Source: Phycisphaerae bacterium
GTDB taxonomy: Bacteria > Planctomycetota > Phycisphaerae > Sedimentisphaerales > Anaerohalosphaeraceae
Length of the DNA: 10,594 nucleotides
Reading direction: 5' to 3'
Assembly: GCA_021736615.1 (NCBI GenBank)
Contig: JAIPFN010000206.1
Coordinates: 1-10,594 of the forward strand
The notes beneath the pieces are model-generated. The model was not told the DNA's origin. It saw nothing but the letters and a program-made list of their open reading frames with translations, and did not search any database. Position numbers and translations under genes: made by a program. Positions 5,520-10,594 of the stretch are shown one piece after another (positions within the stretch are counted from its first letter, which is position 1; every line of letters begins with the position of its first letter).

Positions 5520-6460
5520 TCGACTTTTTGCGTACAAATTTGAACCTTGTAATCGCGATTGGCGGCGTTTTCCTTTTGCTTATCATAGCGACGGTAACGT
5601 GTGCTGTATTAAAAAAACGCAAGCCTGAAAATGACTATACCGAGCTTTTCTTGAGGATCAGGACCTGGTGGATAATAGTGATTATCTTTGCGTTTTGCCT
5701 GTTGTCCTGTATAGAGATGTTCCTTGTGTTTATGATCTTTGCAAGTTTTCTTGCGATGAAGGAATATTTTTCGCTTATCCCTACCAGACGCGTTGACAGG
5801 CGTGTTTTGTTATGGGCGTACCTGGCGATCCCGATTCAATACTGGTGGATATACCAGGATTGGTTCGGAATGTTTATAATTTTCATTCCGGTCTATATGT
5901 TCCTGTTGATAGGGCTTAGGCTTGTGATTGTCGGACAGACGGAAGGTTTTCTGCGTTCGGCTGGGACTATACACTGGGGGCTGATGATGGCGGTTTTCAG
6001 CCTTAGTCACATCGCATGTCTTTATCTTGTCCCTTTGGATGAGGGTTCCGGAATCAGTTGGAAAACGCTTGTGTTCTATTTGATGTTTCTGACACAGATT
6101 AATGACGTAGCCCAATATGTATGGGGGAAAAGTTTTGGAAAGATCAAAGTAATACCGCATATAAGTCCTAATAAAACTGTTGCCGGTCTTGCAGGGGGTG
6201 TTGTTAGCACGATCATTCTTGCATCTGTACTAGGGCCGTACTTTACGCCGCTCAATTTATACAGTTCAATGTTTGCAGGACTGATCATCGGTCTTGGCGG
6301 TTTTTTTGGTGACGTGACGGTATCGGCATTGAAACGTGATCTACAGATCAAGGACTCGGGCGCATTTTTGCCCGGTCACGGAGGGATACTCGACCGTCTT
6401 GACAGTCTTACATTCACCGCACCGTTATTTTTACATTTCTTAAGATATATATACACTTAG
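5516..6460 (+). CDS. ynbB: Phosphatidate cytidylyltransferase (CdsA family), YnbB-like
   Basis: This polytopic inner-membrane enzyme of 314 residues makes CDP-diacylglycerol from CTP and phosphatidic acid, the activated donor that the preceding gene's product would use. The CDP-diglyceride synthetase signature is complete at 270-296: S-A-L-K-R, then K279-D280, then H288-G-G and D293-R-L-D296. Other family segments are NDVAQYVWGKSFGK (196-209) and ISPNKTVAG (216-224). About eight hydrophobic segments are visible. GGAGG at 5504-5508 is 7 bases from the ATG, and the start overlaps the ynbA-like stop by 4 bp. A dedicated CDP-lipid synthase beside its own transferase suggests a supply line separate from the main cell CdsA, which would be encoded elsewhere. 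That separation is inference. Confidence 0.9.
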   Translation: MIDFLRTNLNLVIAIGGVFLLLIIATVTCAVLKKRKPENDYTELFLRIRTWWIIVIIFAFCLLSCIEMFLVFMIFASFLAMKEYFSLIPTRRVDRRVLLWAYLAIPIQYWWIYQDWFGMFIIFIPVYMFLLIGLRLVIVGQTEGFLRSAGTIHWGLMMAVFSLSHIACLYLVPLDEGSGISWKTLVFYLMFLTQINDVAQYVWGKSFGKIKVIPHISPNKTVAGLAGGVVSTIILASVLGPYFTPLNLYSSMFAGLIIGLGGFFGDVTVSALKRDLQIKDSGAFLPGHGGILDRLDSLTFTAPLFLHFLRYIYT

Positions 6461-6469
6461 AAGTAATCT

Positions 6470-7111
6470 ATGAACTCAATACTGAGATATATCTGGTTTG
6501 AAATATTTGTCAAAGCTGTCGTGCTTGTGGTACTTGGCTTGAATATTCGCAATCGCTGCAGACTGCGCAGGCACAAACAGATAATCCTCGTTGCAAATCA
6601 CAACAGCCATCTCGATACGTTGGTTTTGATGAGTTTATTTCCGTACAAAGAAATGAATAATATTCGGCCTGTAGCGGCGATGGACTATTTTTTGAAAAAT
6701 CAGGTCAGACGCTGGTTTGCCGAGAAAATAGTTCGAATCGTTCCGCTATCTAGGGATTTGCGATCCGTTCGGGTCGATCCGCTGAAAAGCTGTTCAGACG
6801 CTCTCAAGGAAGGGTACAGTCTGATCCTTTATCCGGAAGGAACAAGGGGGAATCCGGAAAAGCTCGAGGAATTTAAGACTGGCATTTCTCACCTCCTAAA
6901 GAGGTTTCCGGATATTCCGGTTGTTCCGGTCTTTATGCACGGGCTTGGCAAAGCTCTGCCTAAAGGGGATTGTTTGCTTGTTCCATTCTATTGCGACATA
7001 TTTGTCGGTGAGCCATTCTTTTGGCAGGGCAGCAGGGCAGAGTTTATGGAGACACTTAACAGAAGCATGAACTCTCTTGCAAAGCAGGGGGATTTTAAGG
7101 CATGGAATTAA
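6470..7111 (+). CDS. plsC: 1-acyl-glycerol-3-phosphate acyltransferase-like protein (PlsC family)
   Basis: This acyltransferase of 213 residues is expected at the inner face of the cytoplasmic membrane, where PlsC enzymes acylate lysophosphatidic acid to phosphatidic acid, the substrate of the cytidylyltransferase just upstream. The catalytic H-x4-D is H44-NSHL-D49, and the second motif is YPEGTRG (121-127). An N-terminal hydrophobic helix (about 8-24) anchors it. The gap to the cytidylyltransferase is 9 bases, so it is in the same operon, although the ribosome binding site is weak. Pseudomonas, as I recall, has a similar trio near PA2536-PA2541. The order acyltransferase, cytidylyltransferase, phosphotransferase makes three successive steps of lipid synthesis. 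Acyl donor and acceptor may differ from housekeeping PlsC. Confidence 0.85.
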   Translation: MNSILRYIWFEIFVKAVVLVVLGLNIRNRCRLRRHKQIILVANHNSHLDTLVLMSLFPYKEMNNIRPVAAMDYFLKNQVRRWFAEKIVRIVPLSRDLRSVRVDPLKSCSDALKEGYSLILYPEGTRGNPEKLEEFKTGISHLLKRFPDIPVVPVFMHGLGKALPKGDCLLVPFYCDIFVGEPFFWQGSRAEFMETLNRSMNSLAKQGDFKAWN

Positions 7112-7264
7112 TAGCCTTTAACCATTTGCAGTTAGCCTTTAATCGTTAGCTTTTATGGTTTGGCGATTTTTTTGTTTGAAATGCTTTTAAAGGGGTATAT
7201 ATTTTTTGTCGATTAAATTTGCTGTTGAGTAAATTGCTGGGAGATTTTATGGCTGGGGGTCTAT
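7112..7264 (+). other. Intergenic region with short direct repeats, lipid operon to gspE
   Basis: TAGCCTTTAA occurs at 7112-7121 and 7133-7142, with a degenerate third form (TAGCTTTTAT) at 7147-7156. AACCAT (7120-7125) and ATGGTT (7155-7160) are inverted, and AATCG (7141-7145) with CGATT (7164-7168) precedes a seven-T run (7167-7173). Together these may form a weak terminator for the lipid operon. The following A/T-rich stretch, including TATATATTTTTT near 7196-7207, may hold the gspE promoter, but no good -35 is present. Confidence 0.4.
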
Positions 7265-7284
7265 ATGAGTGCCGAGAGCAGTAG
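7249..7284 (+). CDS. Possible 11-codon leader peptide overlapping gspE start
   Basis: An ATG at 7249 preceded by GGGAG (7239-7243, 5 bases away) opens an 11-codon frame, MAGGLYECREQ, ending at TAG 7282-7284, just past the gspE start at 7265 and in a different frame. It has the better ribosome binding site and could couple translation to gspE. Chance is a real alternative. Confidence 0.25.
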   Translation: MAGGLYECREQ

Positions 7285-9103
7285 TGAATTTGATTACGAT
7301 CTGCCTGGGAATAATTTAGTCGGAATTGAACTTGACGGTAGTAATATACACGATCATCTGTTTAACGGTAAGGTTCGTTTCGGCGAATGGATGGTTAGCA
7401 ATGGATATATAAAAAGCTCAGATCTTGATAATGCATTACTCGAGAAGAACTCGGAAGGTGAGCAACTTGGTCAGGTTTTGCAGCGGCTTGGGATTTTAAG
7501 CGAAGTTGAGATTGTCAGGCTTTTAAGCGAATATCTCTCTATCGAATACGTATCGCTTAATGATATTTCCAAGATAGACATGAAAGTGGCCAGGGGGATT
7601 CCTGAAAGTATTTCAAGGCGGTTTAACGTTCTGGGTATGGGTATTTCGGAGGGGCGAGTTCTTTTGGCGATGGCCGATCCGCTGGATATTGTAGCTCTTG
7701 ACACTGTGGCAATGAAATTGAAGTGTGATGTCAAGGCGACTATCTGTTTGTCGAGCGAACTGGCTAAGGCAAGAGAGAGCGTTTATCACGGTTCGTATAT
7801 CGAAGAAGAGCATATTCGCAATCTTGTCGAAACCGAGACAGATAAGAACGCCAAACTTATGGAGCTTTACGGGGATAATGTAATCGAAGGGATTACAGGC
7901 GAAGAAGGCGGCGGCGCGGTCGATGCCGATGAGGCGCCGGTGATACGGTTTGTCAACCTTTTGCTCAGCCAGGCGGTTAAGAGCGGGGCGAGTGATATTC
8001 ATATCGAACCGCAGGAAAAAACGATGAATATCCGGATGCGAATTGACGGTGTTCTATGCGATATGGTTCCGCCGCCAAAGAGTATGCACTCGGCTGTAAT
8101 TACTCGTATCAAGATAATATCCCAAATGAATATCGCCGAGCGAAGGCTGCCGCAGGACGGCAGGTTCAGGATCAAGGCGGCGCGGAGGGATATTGATGTT
8201 CGGGTTTCCGTAGTTCCGGTGATCTACGGCGAAAAGGTCGTTATGCGAATACTCGATAAGGCGGCTGTTAATCACGATATCGACGCTATAGGGTTTGGCG
8301 GCGATCTGCTTGAAAAGTTCAAGCTTATTCTTGAGCAGCCCCACGGTATAATTATTGTTACCGGGCCTACGGGCAGCGGAAAGAGCACTACTTTATATTC
8401 TGCGCTGACTTATCTGCGTGATCCCCATAAAAATATTACTACTGTCGAAGACCCTGTGGAGTATCGGCTTGGCGAGATAAACCAGATTCAGGTAAAGAGC
8501 GAGATCGAGCTTGATTTCGCGGCGTGTCTTCGTGCGATATTGCGTCAGGATCCGGATATTATTCTTATAGGAGAAATTCGTGATAAGGAAACCGTCGAGA
8601 TAGCGATCAAGGCTTCGCTTACGGGGCACCTGGTTTTGAGCACGTTCCATACCAACGATGCGCCTAGTGCGTTAACACGTTTGGCTTATATGGGGGTTGA
8701 TCGTTACCTGCTCGCCTCTTCTATCAACCTGGTTGTCGCTCAACGATTAATCAAGCGTATCTGTGAGCATTGCAAGGAGCCTGTCGAACTTGATGAGGGA
8801 GTTTTAAGCCGCCTTGGGATTGATCCCAAAGACGCCCAGGAGATGCGGTTTTACCGGGGTAAAGGCTGCAATATCTGTAACGATACGGGGTATAAAGGGC
8901 GTTTGCCGATATTTGAATTTCTGGTTATGAGCCCGCAGATACGCCAGGGGGTTGTCGATGGGTTTGACGAGTCGAGGATCAGAGAGATTAGCAGAAAGGC
9001 AGGTTACGACAGTTTGCTTGCCTGCGGGGCGAGGAAAGTTATCGAAGGAGTTACAACCGCCGAGGAAGTGCTCAGGACTACATTTTCAGAGGAAATAGCT
9101 TAG
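7265..9103 (+). CDS. gspE: Type II secretion / type IV pilus assembly ATPase (GspE/PilB family)
   Basis: This hexameric cytoplasmic ATPase drives pseudopilus or pilus assembly from the inner face of the membrane. Its 612 residues are typical for the family. An acidic N-terminal tail leads to a GspE/MshE N-terminal domain (about 38-180: FGEWMVSNGYI, then LGQVLQRLGILSE). The N2 domain follows (SGASDIHIEP, 240-249), then the Asp box RLPQDGR (294-300), Walker A GPTGSGKST (367-375), the Asp box region VEDPVEY (394-400), Walker B IILIGEIRD (432-440) and the His box HLVLSTFHTN (455-464). A four-cysteine zinc site (C500, C503, C535, C538) is intact. These features separate it from the retraction ATPase PilT. 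The start at 7265 has GGGGG five bases upstream. GspE and PilB cannot be told apart without the rest of the locus. Confidence 0.93.
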   Translation: MSAESSSEFDYDLPGNNLVGIELDGSNIHDHLFNGKVRFGEWMVSNGYIKSSDLDNALLEKNSEGEQLGQVLQRLGILSEVEIVRLLSEYLSIEYVSLNDISKIDMKVARGIPESISRRFNVLGMGISEGRVLLAMADPLDIVALDTVAMKLKCDVKATICLSSELAKARESVYHGSYIEEEHIRNLVETETDKNAKLMELYGDNVIEGITGEEGGGAVDADEAPVIRFVNLLLSQAVKSGASDIHIEPQEKTMNIRMRIDGVLCDMVPPPKSMHSAVITRIKIISQMNIAERRLPQDGRFRIKAARRDIDVRVSVVPVIYGEKVVMRILDKAAVNHDIDAIGFGGDLLEKFKLILEQPHGIIIVTGPTGSGKSTTLYSALTYLRDPHKNITTVEDPVEYRLGEINQIQVKSEIELDFAACLRAILRQDPDIILIGEIRDKETVEIAIKASLTGHLVLSTFHTNDAPSALTRLAYMGVDRYLLASSINLVVAQRLIKRICEHCKEPVELDEGVLSRLGIDPKDAQEMRFYRGKGCNICNDTGYKGRLPIFEFLVMSPQIRQGVVDGFDESRIREISRKAGYDSLLACGARKVIEGVTTAEEVLRTTFSEEIA

Positions 9104-9114
9104 CGCTTCGCTTT

Positions 9115-9135
9115 AATTATGAATTACTAATTACG
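9115..9135 (+). repeat. Three tandem 7-bp units between gspE and gspF
   Basis: AATTATG, AATTACT and AATTACG follow one another without gap, each sharing AATTA. They fill the 47-base gap between the gspE stop and the gspF start, next to a small AGCG-CTT-CGCT hairpin (9102-9112) that overlaps the gspE stop. Heptamer tracts of this type can be dispersed repeats, but only this one is present here. Confidence 0.6.
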
Positions 9136-9150
9136 AAGTTGGGATTTTTT

Positions 9151-10362
9151 ATGAAGACATTTTCTTATGTTGCTCGTGATATTTCCGGGCAGTCGCAAAA
9201 CGGTTACAGTAAGGCGTTAAATAAAAACGATGTGATGGTCTGGCTGCGTGATCAGGGTTTGATACCAGTAGATGTTAGGGTGTACGATTTGTCGAATCAG
9301 TCGGCTAAGAAAGTGTTTAGCCGCAAGCGAGTAAAGTCCATCGAAATTTCATCCTTTTGCTGGCAGCTTCATGCGATGATCGACGGAGGGGTATCGATAA
9401 CATCGGCGATGGAGACGATTGCCGAAGACTGTGATAATCCGTATTTTCAGTGTCTTATCAATCAGGTCAGTGAGAGTATTGAGCAAGGAGAAACTTTTAG
9501 TTCGAGTGTGGCGAAATTTCCGAAGGTATTTAATAAAATGTTTTGCTCAATGGTTATGGCCGGTGAAAGCGGCGGTTCGCTTCCTAATGCGATGAAAAGT
9601 CTCGCAGAGTTCTTTGACAGTAAAGACAAACTCGCAAGGAAAATCAAAAGTGCGATGGCCTATCCGGCCTTTGTTATCGGATTCATTATTATTCTGATGG
9701 TCTTTATTATGACCTTTATAATTCCGCGCTTTCAAACTTTGTTTGCTGACATTGGCGGTGAACTGCCGGCTATTACGCGATGGTTTATGGCATTCTACGG
9801 ATTTGTTTCGGGCAATATTGTGTATATTCTGATTTTGATGATCGGTGCTATTGTGGGGTGCGTATTTTATTGCAACAGTAAGCTTGGCAGGGGTGTTTAC
9901 AGCAGGTTTGTTCTTAAGGTTCCTCTTATAGGCAAGATAATATCGCAGGGTTTTATAGTGATGTTCTGCCGGACATTTTCGACGCTTTTGTCGGCCGGTG
10001 TTTCGGTGCTGGACGCGCTGGAGTTACTTTCGACGATGAGTAATAATACAGTGATAAGTTCTGCGATTACCATGGCTCGAAGTCAGATCGTAGAGGGTTC
10101 AGGCATTTCTCTTGGAATGTCTACGTCGAAGTTTTTTCCGAAATTACTTGTCAAGATGGTGCAGGTCGGCGAGGAAAGCGGTTCGCTTTCAAATATTCTG
10201 GATCGAACCAGCATTTATTATGAGAGAAAAGTAGAAACAACGATCGCGACGATAATGTCAGTGCTCGAACCGATCCTTATCGTATCGGTAGGGATGATCG
10301 TACTTGTAATAGTCCTTGCGTTGTACCTTCCGATTTTCTCGCTTTCTGATATTAAGCAATAA
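9151..10362 (+). CDS. gspF: Type II secretion / type IV pilus inner-membrane platform protein (GspF/PilC family)
   Basis: This polytopic inner-membrane protein forms the platform that couples the GspE-type ATPase to pseudopilin assembly. In 403 residues, the usual length, it carries an N-terminal segment (FSYVARD) and two repeated T2SSF cytoplasmic domains at about 68-191 and 268-392. Each has the family pattern: M135-VMAGESGGSLPNAM in the first and MVQVGEESGSLSNIL in the second. Membrane helices lie at about 172-192, 221-240 and 371-395. ATG 9151 is preferred, with GGGA six bases upstream; TTG 9139 would add four residues. It is 47 bases after gspE on the same strand and probably cotranscribed. 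Pseudopilin genes often follow, but the terminal repeat begins 98 bases after the stop. Confidence 0.93.
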   Translation: MKTFSYVARDISGQSQNGYSKALNKNDVMVWLRDQGLIPVDVRVYDLSNQSAKKVFSRKRVKSIEISSFCWQLHAMIDGGVSITSAMETIAEDCDNPYFQCLINQVSESIEQGETFSSSVAKFPKVFNKMFCSMVMAGESGGSLPNAMKSLAEFFDSKDKLARKIKSAMAYPAFVIGFIIILMVFIMTFIIPRFQTLFADIGGELPAITRWFMAFYGFVSGNIVYILILMIGAIVGCVFYCNSKLGRGVYSRFVLKVPLIGKIISQGFIVMFCRTFSTLLSAGVSVLDALELLSTMSNNTVISSAITMARSQIVEGSGISLGMSTSKFFPKLLVKMVQVGEESGSLSNILDRTSIYYERKVETTIATIMSVLEPILIVSVGMIVLVIVLALYLPIFSLSDIKQ

Positions 10363-10459
10363 GTGTTAAGCTTTATGTGGTAGTTGTATGTTTTGCAGTT
10401 GAATGTTTTTGAAATTATCTAAAAACTTGTAATGTTGGTTTGTTTATGAGTCGAAGTTG
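10363..10459 (+). other. Spacer between gspF and the right repeat
   Basis: This is about 100 A/T-rich bases with no gene, no good terminator and no pseudopilin start. GTTTTT (10405-10410) and AAAAAC (10421-10426) form a weak A/T inverted repeat only. The spacer ends exactly where the terminal repeat begins, so whatever normally follows gspF has been displaced or lies beyond the repeat. Confidence 0.5.
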
Positions 10460-10594
10460 TAAAGTACTCCCCGTTGTCAAGACCAAAAAAGTTTTTTTAT
10501 AAGGTGGCTCGTTGTGCTTCCGTTTTAACCTTTAATATCTGATGCAACCGAGAAAAAATACTCTTTTTTTCGGTGGAGGATTTTACTTTTTTTC
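10460..10594 (-). repeat. Right copy of 135-bp terminal inverted repeat
   Basis: This is the exact reverse complement of bases 2-136 (base i pairs with 10596-i) with no mismatch. It starts 98 bases after the gspF stop codon. The hairpin, A/T tract and TTGACA box of the left copy recur at 10547-10574, 10485-10498 and 10475-10480, the last again reading into the window on the minus strand. Perfect identity means recent duplication, active copying, or two assembly ends made from the same reads. Confidence 0.95.

Noticed and set aside
10405..10426. GTTTTT/AAAAAC inverted repeat after gspF as a terminator
   Set aside because: The stem is six pairs, almost all A/T, and is not followed by a T-run, so it would be too weak.
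10446..10502. Short frame MSRSCKVLPVVKTKKVFL starting just before the right repeat
   Set aside because: It has 18 codons, runs mostly inside the repeat, has no ribosome binding site and no recognisable content.
1..10594. The whole window as a self-mobilising transposon or phage defence island
   Set aside because: No complete transposase, integrase, nuclease, toxin-antitoxin or phage gene is present. The inverted ends alone do not establish mobility.

Overview
The window reads as accessory and housekeeping bacterial DNA from a Gram-negative, probably uncultured, organism. Support is a type II secretion/type IV pilus-type ATPase and platform pair, strong AGGA/GGAGG ribosome binding sites, overlapping ATGA gene junctions and moderate GC. 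Planctomycetota (Phycisphaerae-like) is my best guess from the general look of the proteins. No marker gene proves it.

The two ends are the same sequence in opposite orientation. Bases 2-136 and 10460-10594 are perfect reverse complements (135 bp), and the match stops sharply on the inner side. The outer boundary lies outside the window. The likeliest reading is that both ends are the inward-facing end of one multicopy repeat, such as an insertion sequence, at which an assembly stopped. A genuine inverted-repeat-bounded element is possible but not shown.

Region 1 (227-3454, plus strand) is a sugar or polyol catabolic operon: a DeoC-type aldolase, an FGGY sugar kinase overlapping it by 4 bp, and, after a perfect 18-bp palindrome, an NAD-type short-chain dehydrogenase with an unusual C-terminal tail. 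Together they could oxidise a polyol or sugar, phosphorylate the product and cleave the phosphate ester. The substrate is unknown. Region 2 (3482-4761, minus strand) holds a low-GC orphan membrane protein and the sirohaem enzyme precorrin-2 dehydrogenase. The convergent dehydrogenase and orphan genes share an inverted repeat that contains both stop codons.

Region 3 (4841-7111, plus strand) starts at a consensus sigma70-type promoter and encodes three membrane-lipid enzymes: a CDP-alcohol phosphotransferase and a CDP-diglyceride synthase resembling E. coli YnbA and YnbB, then a PlsC-like acyltransferase. This looks like an accessory phospholipid pathway whose product is not established. Region 4 (7265-10362, plus strand) encodes GspE/PilB-type ATPase and GspF/PilC-type inner-membrane protein. 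Pseudopilin genes, which often follow, are absent because the terminal repeat begins about 100 bp later.

No tRNA, rRNA, CRISPR array or riboswitch was recognised. No gene-free stretch exceeds 300 bases. I found no convincing wholly new system. The points most worth checking are the terminal repeat, the lipid cluster with Asn at two of its four canonical catalytic Asp positions, and the unassigned aldolase-kinase-dehydrogenase trio.
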